A stretch of 5,448 nucleotides of DNA, taken from NCBI GenBank assembly GCA_036258055.1, contig DATAEK010000062.1, positions 1-5,448 of the forward strand. Reading direction: 5' to 3'. Shown here one piece after another: positions 1 to 5,448 of this stretch. The stretch comes from DATAEK01 sp036258055. GTDB taxonomy: Bacteria; Acidobacteriota; Vicinamibacteria; Vicinamibacterales; 2-12-FULL-66-21. Every line of letters begins with the position of its first letter. Within the stretch, counting starts at the first letter, position 1. A model generated the notes under the pieces. The model was not told where the DNA came from. It saw only the letters and a list, made by a program, of their open reading frames with translations, and made no database searches. The position numbers and the translations under genes were made by a program.

Positions 1-645
1 AGCTTCCTTCAAGACACCGGTCGGCTTGCCCTGCGCGTCGCGATCGATCGTCCCAGCCGGCGGATCCTGGGTCGCGTCTGTGATGCCGCCGATTTTCAGG
101 GCGCTGCTGTTGGCGACGCCGTAGTGGCCGGTCGTGTGCACGAGCCACACGGGATTGGCCGGCGCCACGGTGTCCAGGTCGGCGGCGTAGATGTAACGTC
201 GCTCTGCGAGTTTGCTTTCGTCCCACCCCTGACCACGAATCCACTCGCCAGCTTTGCTGGCCGCCACCTTCGCACCTACGCGATCGAGCACGTCCTTCAT
301 GCTCGAGGCGTCGCTGAGATCGATCGAATAGAGCGCATCCGCTTCGCTGAAGTGGACGTGGGAATCGATGAGGCCGGGCGTGGCGGTACGCCCCGCAAGA
401 TCGATGACCTCCGTCGCCGGACCGATGCTCGCCTTCACCTGGTCGTTCGTGCCCACGCTCACGATGTTGCCGCCGGCGATTGCGACGGCCTCTGCGATCG
501 AGTCCGGCGCATCGACGGTGATGATCTTCCCGTGGATGAGGACCAGATCCGCTCGGACGAGTGGAGACGTGCGCTGAGCCGACGCGAGCGCGACAGCGCC
601 GCCGACAATGACGGCGCACCAGGCTGCGCGTTGCAGGGGACTCAC
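1..645 (-). CDS. Exported YtcJ-like metal-dependent amidohydrolase, N-terminal part (3' end outside window)
   Basis: Reading leftward from a GTG at 645-643, the frame stays open for 215 codons to base 1, so the C-terminal part is missing. Residues 1-23 form a Sec-type signal peptide with a hydrophobic core and a likely cut after ALASA, before Gln24. Residues 31-90 are the small beta-sandwich typical of amidohydrolases (ADLVLIHGKIITVD, then VIDLAGRTATPGLIDSHVHF). Asp94, His96 and His98 form the metal-binding DxHxH-type motif. Residues 165-187 (NPVWLVHTTGHYGVANSSAL) and the later GKPTGVLKEA match the YtcJ/Amidohydro_3 group, which hydrolyses amide or related bonds; the substrate is unknown. The start is chosen because it gives a clean signal peptide; no strong ribosome site lies upstream and no in-frame ATG is better placed. 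The gap to the GH28-like gene is 41 bases on the same strand, so co-transcription is plausible. The family call is strong; any role in glycan use is inference. Confidence 0.88.
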   Translation of the reverse strand, partial: MSPLQRAAWCAVIVGGAVALASAQRTSPLVRADLVLIHGKIITVDAPDSIAEAVAIAGGNIVSVGTNDQVKASIGPATEVIDLAGRTATPGLIDSHVHFSEADALYSIDLSDASSMKDVLDRVGAKVAASKAGEWIRGQGWDESKLAERRYIYAADLDTVAPANPVWLVHTTGHYGVANSSALKIGGITDATQDPPAGTIDRDAQGKPTGVLKEA

Positions 646-686
646 GGGCGTAGATACTAGCGCAAGCTGCCTGACTTCTTCTGAAC

Positions 687-2393
687 TCAACTTCGCAGCT
701 TCACCGCCTGCTCGGTCGCGCCGCTCTTGAACGTGAGCGGGCGGGCGGCCTTGGAAAGATCACCGCCCTCGATCGTGATCCCCTGGTTGGACGGTCCTTC
801 CAGTTGCAGAAACACTGCGGCCGGCGTCAGCAGTCGGGTGGCGGTCATCAGGGTCTGTTTGGAGTCGATGAAGCGCAGGACCGACTCCGCCTCAGCGTTG
901 CCCTGCACACTCAAGCCGTTGATGGCAGCGTCTTCAACATGATCGAAGATCACGGCGGGACGCAGATCCGGCTTGCTCACCTGGAAGCGTACGTTCTGAA
1001 GCGAGATGGCGCGCGCGTTGCGCGCATACAACCCATACGCCGGCAGCGGTCCCAGCATGAAGTACTCGCCGGCGACCTGCGGCAAGTCCCGGCGCGCGGC
1101 CTCTTCAGCCGTGCCGCCGCCCTCGAACGTGAGGTGCACGTTGTCGAACGTGATGTTCTCGACGATCGAATCGCCCACCGCGTTCAGGACGATGCAGGAG
1201 CGGATTTCGCCGGGACGGTATGTGCTGCTGAACGGATAGTCGGGCAGCGGCGGCGGATCTCCGATCACCGTGCCGTGGATATTGCTGAACGCGATGTTCC
1301 GCACGATCCCCGGAGGCCGTCCTGGATTCGACGGTTGGGCCGGCGACGCGTCCTGGCTCGCCTGCTGAGACGGTCCGACGCTGATGCTGATGGGACCGGT
1401 GACGTCCTGCAGCACCAGGTTCGAGAACGCCATGTTCTCGAATCGCGATCCCGGGCTGCCGTGAAACTTGAACGGGCAGCCGAAGACCTGATGCAAGACG
1501 CAGTTCGAGACGGTGACGTTCTCGGCCGTGCCTCCGCCGAAGCGGAACACAGACCATCGGGTGCTGAAGGCGCAGTTGGTGACCGTGACAAACCTGCAGC
1601 TGCCAAAGAGCGCGCAGCCATCATCCTGCGACTCCACGGTGCAATTGCTGACGGCGACGTGCTCGCTGCTGATGAAGTGGAAGCCGTCGTTGTTCCCGTT
1701 GACGCGGTTGTAGATGTGAAGGCTGTCCATCTGCACGTACCGCGATTGGATGACGCGCACGCTGTGGTACGCGCTTCGCCAGAGGCGAAGGTTGCGAACG
1801 CGCAGATGCTCGCAGCGATGGAAGAGCAGATGATAGGGACGCCGATTGCCGCCGAGACCACTCGGAGGCGCCACATCCCGCGACGGCGCATGGAACTCGA
1901 TGCCCTGGCCGTCGATCAACCCAGGCCCTTCGATCGTGACGTTCTTCGCGTCGACTGCGAAGATCAGCGCCCAATTCCCGTCCCCCAATGTCGAGTCGCC
2001 GGTGAGCGGGATCGCCTCGACGGCGTGATACCGCTTCCCGTCGGCGCTGCCGAGCAGCGTGCCCGCAGCGGCAATGTGCAGGGTGACGTCGCTCTTCAAC
2101 TCGACCGTGCCGATGTGAAACACGCCCGCGGGCACCAGCACAGTCCCACCGCGATCGCGATGGCAGGCGTCGATCGCCGCCTGGACCGCGGCGGTATCGA
2201 GCGCGACGCCGTCACCTTTGGCGCCGTAATCGCGGATGTTGTAGACGCGTTCGCCGTTCAGCGTGTCGGTTCGCGGCGGTGTCTGTCCGGCCGCCGCCCG
2301 CGTTGCGATCAACCCGCCTCCGAGCGAGGCGCCGAGCGTCGGCACGGAGACCCGCTCCAGCCATTCACGTCGCGAGAGATCCGGTTCTGCCAT
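687..2393 (-). CDS. Tat-exported GH28-like (polygalacturonase-type) right-handed beta-helix protein
   Basis: 568 residues. Residues 1-37 look like a twin-arginine signal (SRREWLERV, then a Gly/Ala-rich hydrophobic stretch and an ATRAAAG cut region). YNIRDYGAKGDGVALDTAAVQ (51-71) is the classic N-terminal start of pectate-lyase-3/GH28 beta-helix proteins, followed by VTIEGPGLIDGQG (152-164). Parallel beta-helix coils run through the rest, with repeating V-x-N-C turns. Of the GH28 active-site motifs, NNDG (234-237) and QDDG (256-259) are visible. The usual GHG and RIK motifs are not; RFGGGT (284-289) and CPFKFHG (306-312) occupy roughly those places. The LPAYGLYARNARAISLQNVRF segment near 450-470 is common in bacterial GH28-like proteins. 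An upstream ATG at 2444 would add 17 residues, but the ATG at 2393 follows a GAAAGGGG ribosome site and places the Tat motif near the N-terminus. Expected role: cleavage of pectin-like galacturonan outside the cytoplasm. It could also be a diverged lyase or hydrolase of another glycan. Confidence 0.87.
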   Translation of the reverse strand: MAEPDLSRREWLERVSVPTLGASLGGGLIATRAAAGQTPPRTDTLNGERVYNIRDYGAKGDGVALDTAAVQAAIDACHRDRGGTVLVPAGVFHIGTVELKSDVTLHIAAAGTLLGSADGKRYHAVEAIPLTGDSTLGDGNWALIFAVDAKNVTIEGPGLIDGQGIEFHAPSRDVAPPSGLGGNRRPYHLLFHRCEHLRVRNLRLWRSAYHSVRVIQSRYVQMDSLHIYNRVNGNNDGFHFISSEHVAVSNCTVESQDDGCALFGSCRFVTVTNCAFSTRWSVFRFGGGTAENVTVSNCVLHQVFGCPFKFHGSPGSRFENMAFSNLVLQDVTGPISISVGPSQQASQDASPAQPSNPGRPPGIVRNIAFSNIHGTVIGDPPPLPDYPFSSTYRPGEIRSCIVLNAVGDSIVENITFDNVHLTFEGGGTAEEAARRDLPQVAGEYFMLGPLPAYGLYARNARAISLQNVRFQVSKPDLRPAVIFDHVEDAAINGLSVQGNAEAESVLRFIDSKQTLMTATRLLTPAAVFLQLEGPSNQGITIEGGDLSKAARPLTFKSGATEQAVKLRS

Positions 2394-2398
2394 GGCTG

Positions 2399-2406
2399 CC
2401 CCTTTC
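2399..2406 (-). promoter_or_regulatory. Ribosome binding site deciding the GH28-like start
   Basis: GAAAGGGG on the minus strand lies five bases before the ATG at 2393-2391. It supports that ATG over the in-frame ATG at 2444, which has no comparable purine-rich site at the right distance. Confidence 0.6.
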
Positions 2407-2481
2407 ACGGCATGAACACGCCACTGGGGCGTGCAGGGTATCACGGCCGCGAATTGAAATCGGAATAATGCCGTTTACTTT

Positions 2482-2505
2482 ATCGCTAAAGTATAGTGTA
2501 GCGAT
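2482..2505. promoter_or_regulatory. Inverted repeat in the divergent GH28-like/fucosidase promoter region (candidate operator and bidirectional -10)
   Basis: ATCGCTA (2482-2488) and TAGCGAT (2499-2505) are perfect 7-base inverted arms around a 10-base AT-rich spacer. The spacer area holds TATAGT on the plus strand (2492-2497) and TATACT on the minus strand (2495-2490), each one mismatch from a sigma-70 -10 hexamer and pointing at the divergent genes. A second, overlapping pair lies outside it: CGGAAT (2461-2466) and ATTCCG (2504-2509). No good -35 element is visible at normal spacing for either hexamer. The symmetry, low GC and position suit a repressor site covering shared promoters. The GntR-type regulator encoded at 4039-4776 is the obvious candidate binder, but this is inference. 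Confidence 0.5.
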
Positions 2506-2525
2506 TCCGGTGTTCGCAGGGAGCG

Positions 2526-2533
2526 AAGGAGGT
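2526..2533 (+). promoter_or_regulatory. Strong Shine-Dalgarno site for the fucosidase GTG start
   Basis: AAGGAGGT is a full match to the anti-Shine-Dalgarno sequence and ends four bases before the GTG at 2538 (five bases after the final GG). It fixes this GTG as the start, although the codon is not ATG. Confidence 0.85.
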
Positions 2534-2537
2534 ATTT

Positions 2538-3992
2538 GTGCGTGCACACGTGCCGTTGGTCGTGGCAGTGGCCGTCACCGTCTGCGTCGTGCTCGCACCG
2601 GTGGTGCCAGCCCGATCGCAGGCGTCGCACACGACGCATCCCGACGCGCAGTGGTTTCCTGATGCGGCACTGGGCCTGTTCCTCCATTGGGACGAGGCGT
2701 CGGTCAAGGGCCTCAACATCGGCTGGTCCGATATTCCCGGCCGAAGAATTGCCGCGCACAAAGAGCCCTTCACTCCTGAGGAAGTCCAGCGCATCGTCCG
2801 CGAAGACGACTACAATCTCGACGGCAAGCCCTGGCTCGTCACACCGAACCAGTACTGGGCGCTCGCGAAACAGTTCAACCCTGACCTCTACGATCCCGAC
2901 GCGTGGTTGAAGGCCGCCAAGGCCGCGGGGTTCGAGTACGCCGTGCTCACGGCGAAGCACCACAATGGTTTTGCGCTGTGGCCGAGCAAGTACGGAGACT
3001 TCGGCACGAAGACCTACATGGGCGGCCGGGATCTGGTGAAGGCGTTCGTCGACGCCTGCCGGCGCAATGGCCTGAAGGTCGGTCTCTACTTCTCCGGTCC
3101 CGACTGGTACTTCGACCGCGACTACAACAACTTCCTCTATCACGGCAACGAACATCCGGAGATCCCCGCCCTCGACGCGGATCTGAAGCCCCGGACGATC
3201 ACGCACACCCCCGAAGACATCGCGGCGCACCAGAAGGCGTACGCAGAGATGGTGCGCGGCCAGGTGGAGGAATTGCTGACCACCTACGGTCGGATCGACG
3301 TCCTGTGGTTCGATGGGAAGCCGGCGGTGCCGAACCCCGAAAGCGTCATCAGCGTCGATCGGATCCGCGCGTTGCAGCCGGGCATCGTCATCAACCCGCG
3401 TCTCCACGGGCACGGCGACTACGTCACCTACGAACGCAGCATTCCAGCGGATGTGAAGAGGGCTCCTGGCTGGGCCGAGTTCTGCAACACGTGGACGAAC
3501 AACTGGTCGTACGTGCCGCAGCCCTATCGCGCCAAGGGCTACATCCTCGGCCAGCTCGCGCGTGCACGCTCGCTCGGCATCAACTACCTGCTCGGCATCG
3601 GACCGATGCCGAGCGGCGACCTGGAGCCGGCGGCTTACGACAACATGGCCGCGGTCGCTGCGTGGATGAAGGTCAACGGCGCGGCGATCAAGCAGGCGAA
3701 GCCGCTGCCCGGGAACGAGAGCGCGTCAGGTCCGGCGACGGCATCGGGATCCGTCCGCTACCTGTTCGCGCTGCCGGCGTTCCGCGAAAACGGCGCATAC
3801 GAGACCGACGCGCTACCTGCGATCGACGAGAGGCTGACGCTCAGCGGCGTGACGCGTCCATCGGCCGTGACGCTTCTTCGTGATGGGTCGCGACTGAACT
3901 ACGCATACGCGGGCGACATCGTGACGATCGAGCTGCCGGCTTCAGCGCGCACGAAGCTGGTGGACGTCGTGCGGATCGAGCTGGCCCGCTGA
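2538..3992 (+). CDS. Secreted GH29 alpha-L-fucosidase
   Basis: 484 residues, a complete GH29-sized protein. Residues 1-27 are a Sec signal peptide (MRAHVPLVVAVAVTV..., likely cut near ARS/Q), so the enzyme acts in the periplasm or outside. GH29 enzymes remove alpha-linked L-fucose with retention of configuration. Landmarks in order: WFPDAALGLFLHWDEAS (39-55), the N-terminal HW motif of the TIM barrel, in its HWD rather than HWG form; YAVLTAKHHNGFALWPSKY (134-152), the His-His substrate pocket, with Asn143 where many members have Asp; GRIDVLWFDG (251-260), whose Asp259 is the expected nucleophile; WAEFCNTWTNNWSY (312-325); and GINYLLGIGPMPSGDLEP (347-364), the barrel end. A small beta-rich C-terminal part follows from about 390. 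The acid/base residue varies in this family and I do not assign it. The gene is divergent from the GH28-like gene and convergent with the regulator gene 46 bases downstream. The fold and family are secure; the exact fucoside is not. Confidence 0.92.
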   Translation: MRAHVPLVVAVAVTVCVVLAPVVPARSQASHTTHPDAQWFPDAALGLFLHWDEASVKGLNIGWSDIPGRRIAAHKEPFTPEEVQRIVREDDYNLDGKPWLVTPNQYWALAKQFNPDLYDPDAWLKAAKAAGFEYAVLTAKHHNGFALWPSKYGDFGTKTYMGGRDLVKAFVDACRRNGLKVGLYFSGPDWYFDRDYNNFLYHGNEHPEIPALDADLKPRTITHTPEDIAAHQKAYAEMVRGQVEELLTTYGRIDVLWFDGKPAVPNPESVISVDRIRALQPGIVINPRLHGHGDYVTYERSIPADVKRAPGWAEFCNTWTNNWSYVPQPYRAKGYILGQLARARSLGINYLLGIGPMPSGDLEPAAYDNMAAVAAWMKVNGAAIKQAKPLPGNESASGPATASGSVRYLFALPAFRENGAYETDALPAIDERLTLSGVTRPSAVTLLRDGSRLNYAYAGDIVTIELPASARTKLVDVVRIELAR

Positions 3993-4038
3993 GAGCGAAA
4001 AGCCCGCGCAGCCTACTAGCCGTGCAAAGGCGTGATCG

Positions 4039-4776
4039 TCATGCGTGCCTCGTGAGGTCGACGACGATCCGGTAGCGATCGCCACGCATCACCGACTGGA
4101 CGTACTCGAGCGCCCGGCCGTCGGCCAGAAAGGTTACGCGCTCGGCCGCCATTGCCGGAGAGCCAACCGGAACGTGGAGCAGCCCCGCCTCTTCGCGTCC
4201 GGCCGGTACAACGCAGTAAGTCTCGCGCGCCGTAGCGGGATGCAGACCGTAACGCGACTGAAGCAGCTCGTAGAGCGAGCCGCCGACGAACCGCGCGTCG
4301 CCAATCCCCGGGACCAGGTCGAGGGGGAGATAGGCAGTCTGCACGCCCATCGGCTCGCCGTTGGCCAGCCGAAGCCGTCGCAATCGAAACACTTGCGCCG
4401 GCGGATGGATGGTCAGCTTCGTGGCGACTTCGGGAGGGGCGTCGCTGACGTCCTGCTCGAGAACGCGCGACGTCGAAGCCAGTCCGTGCCGCCGCATCTC
4501 GTCGGTGAAGCTCGTGAGCTCGCGCGGCCCCTGCTGCACACGCGGTCGCTGCACAAACGTTCCCAGGCCCTGCTGCCGGCGAATGTACCCCTCACTCGCC
4601 AGCTCTTGAAGCGCCTGCCGGACGGTGATCTTGCTGACTTTGTGTGACTGCGCGAGCTGGTCTTCCGTAGGGAGCTGGTCATCCGGTTTGAGATGACCTC
4701 CCTCGATCTCCCGCAGAATCAGCATTTTGAGCTGGTGGTACAACGGGACGGGGAGATCCCGCCTCAAAAAGGTCAT
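4039..4776 (-). CDS. GntR-family (HutC subfamily) transcriptional regulator with UTRA domain
   Basis: 245 residues, the normal length for HutC-type regulators. Residues 8-76 form the GntR winged helix-turn-helix: PLYHQLKMLILREIEGGHLK, then LPTEDQLAQ, VSKITVRQALQELASEGYI and the wing QQGLGTFV. Residues 88-243 form a UTRA effector domain, starting at ELTSFTDEMRRHGL and including VFRLRRLRLANGEPMGVQTAYLP and a closing RYRIVVDLTR. Such proteins are usually cytoplasmic dimeric repressors released by a small ligand, often a sugar or sugar phosphate. The ligand cannot be read from sequence, but the neighbours suggest a breakdown product of a fucosylated or uronate glycan. The ATG at 4776 is preferred because the next Met (residue 18) lies inside the first DNA-binding helix. 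Upstream purines are weak, and the best -10 lies so close that the mRNA leader would be only a few bases. The gene is divergent from the receptor gene. Confidence 0.92.
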   Translation of the reverse strand: MTFLRRDLPVPLYHQLKMLILREIEGGHLKPDDQLPTEDQLAQSHKVSKITVRQALQELASEGYIRRQQGLGTFVQRPRVQQGPRELTSFTDEMRRHGLASTSRVLEQDVSDAPPEVATKLTIHPPAQVFRLRRLRLANGEPMGVQTAYLPLDLVPGIGDARFVGGSLYELLQSRYGLHPATARETYCVVPAGREEAGLLHVPVGSPAMAAERVTFLADGRALEYVQSVMRGDRYRIVVDLTRHA

Positions 4777-4786
4777 ATCTTTCGGT

Positions 4787-4796
4787 CATTATAATG
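4787..4796. promoter_or_regulatory. Palindromic CATTATAATG with back-to-back -10 hexamers between gntR-type and receptor genes
   Basis: CATTATAATG is a perfect 10-base palindrome containing TATAAT on the plus strand (4790-4795) and on the minus strand (4793-4788). On the minus strand, TGGACG (4816-4811) lies 17 bases upstream and matches the -35 consensus at four of six positions, giving a credible regulator promoter with a start near 4781. On the plus strand I see no good -35; transcription would start near 4802. Flanking TCAT (4786-4789) and ATGA (4799-4802) give an imperfect wider dyad, which would suit autoregulation by the adjacent GntR-type protein. Confidence 0.6.
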
Positions 4797-4798
4797 TT

Positions 4799-4816
4799 AT
4801 GATCCACGGCCGTCCA
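4799..4816 (+). repeat. Direct repeat, copy 1 (17 of 18 bases shared with 4931-4948)
   Basis: ATGATCCACGGCCGTCCA differs from the copy at 4931-4948 only at base 7 (C here, G there). It contains the 8-base palindrome ACGGCCGT. The copies are 132 bases apart, exactly 44 codons, and the frame between them is open, so this ATG is in phase with the receptor gene. It is not favoured as the start because it lies at or upstream of the expected transcription start and has no Shine-Dalgarno site. Its last six bases form the proposed -35 of the regulator promoter. Confidence 0.75.
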
Positions 4817-4920
4817 GGCACATCTCCGCGCCTTCAATCGAGTCTGCGCGTGTCCGCCATTGCAGGCGCCCGAATCGTCGTGTCCGGAACATTCGCAGCG
4901 TCCGGCTCGACCAAGCTCAC

Positions 4921-4926
4921 GGAGGA
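4921..4926 (+). promoter_or_regulatory. Shine-Dalgarno site for the receptor gene
   Basis: GGAGGA ends four bases before the ATG at 4931. It decides the start of the receptor in favour of 4931 over the in-frame ATG at 4799. Confidence 0.8.
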
Positions 4927-4930
4927 AGCG

Positions 4931-4948
4931 ATGATCGACGGCCGTCCA
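4931..4948 (+). repeat. Direct repeat, copy 2 (first six codons of the receptor gene)
   Basis: ATGATCGACGGCCGTCCA matches 4799-4816 at 17 of 18 bases. Here the central palindrome extends to ten bases (GACGGCCGTC). It encodes MIDGRP at the receptor N-terminus, against MIHGRP in copy 1. The similarity stops at both edges of the 18 bases. Confidence 0.75.
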
Positions 4949-5448
4949 TTTCGAGTCCGACGCGCGTTCTGGCTCTTCTCGATCGCACTCGTCTCAGTTT
5001 GCCTGGTCCACGCGGCGCTACCGCGCGACAGCGCAGCCCAGACCGTGACCGGCACCATTCAGGGCACCGTGACCGACACGACGGGGGCGCTGCTCCCCGG
5101 CGTCACCGTCACGATTCAGAACCTCGAGACCAACACCACGCGCGACGTCATGACGAACGAGCGCGGACAGTACTCGGCGCCGTTTCTCCCCCTTGGCCGC
5201 CACAAGGTGACGGCGGCGATGAGCGGATTCGGCTCCGTTGTCCGCGAGGCGGCGGTCACGCTCAACACGACCAGCGTCGTGGATTTCCAGCTCAATCCCA
5301 CGGTTGTGCAGGAGACGACAGTGGTCGCGGAGCCGGCGCGGATCAACACCACCAGTCAGGAAGTGAAGCAGTCGCTGAATGCCGAACAGATTCTCGACAA
5401 ACCGTCCTTCTTGAACTTGAACAACAACAATACATTTCTCACCCTGGC
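4931..5448 (+). CDS. TonB-dependent receptor with N-terminal carboxypeptidase-regulatory-like domain (5' part, 3' end outside window)
   Basis: 172 complete codons are visible and the frame is open at the right edge. Residues 1-36 are a signal peptide (basic RVRR, a hydrophobic core from about 13 to 30, likely cut DSAA/Q). Residues 39-122 form a CarboxypepD_reg-like beta-sandwich: GTIQGTVTDTTGALLPGVTV, then ETNTTRDVMTNERGQYSAPFLPLGRHKVTAAMSGF, ending VVDFQLNPT. Residues 126-134 (VQETTVVAE) resemble a TonB-box-like linker, followed by the plug start (INTTSQEVKQSLNAEQI) and an Asn-rich LNLNNNN run at 161-167. This order is characteristic of the large Oar/SusC-like outer-membrane receptors abundant in Acidobacteriota and relatives, which import oligosaccharides or other ligands using TonB energy. 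The barrel lies beyond the window. Being divergent from a GntR/UTRA regulator, it is probably controlled by that protein. The family is well supported; the ligand is inferred only from neighbours. Confidence 0.87.
   Translation, partial: MIDGRPFRVRRAFWLFSIALVSVCLVHAALPRDSAAQTVTGTIQGTVTDTTGALLPGVTVTIQNLETNTTRDVMTNERGQYSAPFLPLGRHKVTAAMSGFGSVVREAAVTLNTTSVVDFQLNPTVVQETTVVAEPARINTTSQEVKQSLNAEQILDKPSFLNLNNNNTFLTL

Noticed and set aside
124..660. A 178-codon plus-strand frame at the left edge
   Set aside because: It is the antisense shadow of the amidohydrolase, which has a signal peptide and the DSHVHF metal motif in its own frame.
2394..2444. 17-residue upstream extension of the GH28-like protein from the ATG at 2444
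   Set aside because: It would push the Tat motif further inside, and the better ribosome site precedes the ATG at 2393.
804..2468. A 554-codon plus-strand open frame opposite the GH28-like gene
   Set aside because: It is antisense to a gene with clear family motifs, signal peptide and ribosome site. Its translation is rich in Arg, Asp, Ala and Val with no domain, as expected for a shadow frame in high-GC DNA.
2475..3413. A 312-codon minus-strand open frame opposite the fucosidase gene
   Set aside because: The translation is low-complexity and Val/Arg-rich with no recognisable motif, and it lies fully over a secure GH29 gene and its promoter.
2903..3883. A 326-codon plus-strand frame inside the fucosidase gene
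   Set aside because: It is a +1-type shadow frame rich in Arg and Gly; the GH29 frame contains all conserved motifs without a break.
3993..4038. Possible bidirectional terminator between the convergent fucosidase and regulator genes
   Set aside because: Only a weak GCCT/AGGC stem is visible, with no long GC-rich hairpin. The AAAA at 3998-4001 would be a short T-run on the minus strand, not enough to call a terminator.
4045..4647. A 200-codon plus-strand frame opposite the GntR-type regulator
   Set aside because: It has no family features and lies opposite a complete wHTH-UTRA protein.
4799..4930. 44-codon N-terminal extension of the receptor from the ATG at 4799
   Set aside because: The frame is open, but the expected transcription start is at or after this ATG, it lacks a Shine-Dalgarno site, and the GGAGGA at 4921 with the signal peptide after 4931 fits the shorter form.

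Overview
The window comes from a high-GC bacterium whose genes carry strong Shine-Dalgarno sites and in two cases GTG starts. It ends in the N-terminus of a large TonB-dependent receptor with a carboxypeptidase-regulatory-like domain ahead of the plug. That layout, next to secreted glycoside hydrolases and a YtcJ-type amidohydrolase, is typical of Acidobacteriota (Vicinamibacteria-like). The assignment is inferred from gene style only; no marker gene is present. The cell is almost certainly Gram-negative, because the receptor belongs in an outer membrane.

Layout. 1-645 (minus): N-terminal 215 codons of an exported amidohydrolase that runs off the left edge. 687-2393 (minus): a Tat-exported right-handed beta-helix protein of the GH28 polygalacturonase-like group. 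2394-2537: AT-rich divergent promoter region with a perfect 7-bp inverted repeat. 2538-3992 (plus): a Sec-exported GH29 alpha-L-fucosidase. 4039-4776 (minus): a GntR/HutC-type regulator with a UTRA effector domain, convergent with the fucosidase gene. 4777-4930: a second divergent promoter region, with a perfect palindrome holding overlapping TATAAT hexamers on both strands and one half of a 17/18-base direct repeat. 4931-5448 (plus): the start of the TonB-dependent receptor, cut by the right edge.

Taken together this looks like a small glycan-scavenging locus. A beta-helix pectinase-like enzyme and an alpha-L-fucosidase act outside the cytoplasm, a TonB-dependent receptor probably imports products, and a sugar-responsive repressor sits beside the receptor. 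Fucose-bearing plant polymers such as pectic rhamnogalacturonans are a reasonable substrate guess, but the sequence does not prove it. The gene families are familiar. The less ordinary signals are the two symmetric divergent promoter regions, the direct repeat around the receptor leader, and the loss of canonical catalytic residues in the GH28-like protein. I found no RNA gene, CRISPR array, insertion sequence or convincing terminator.
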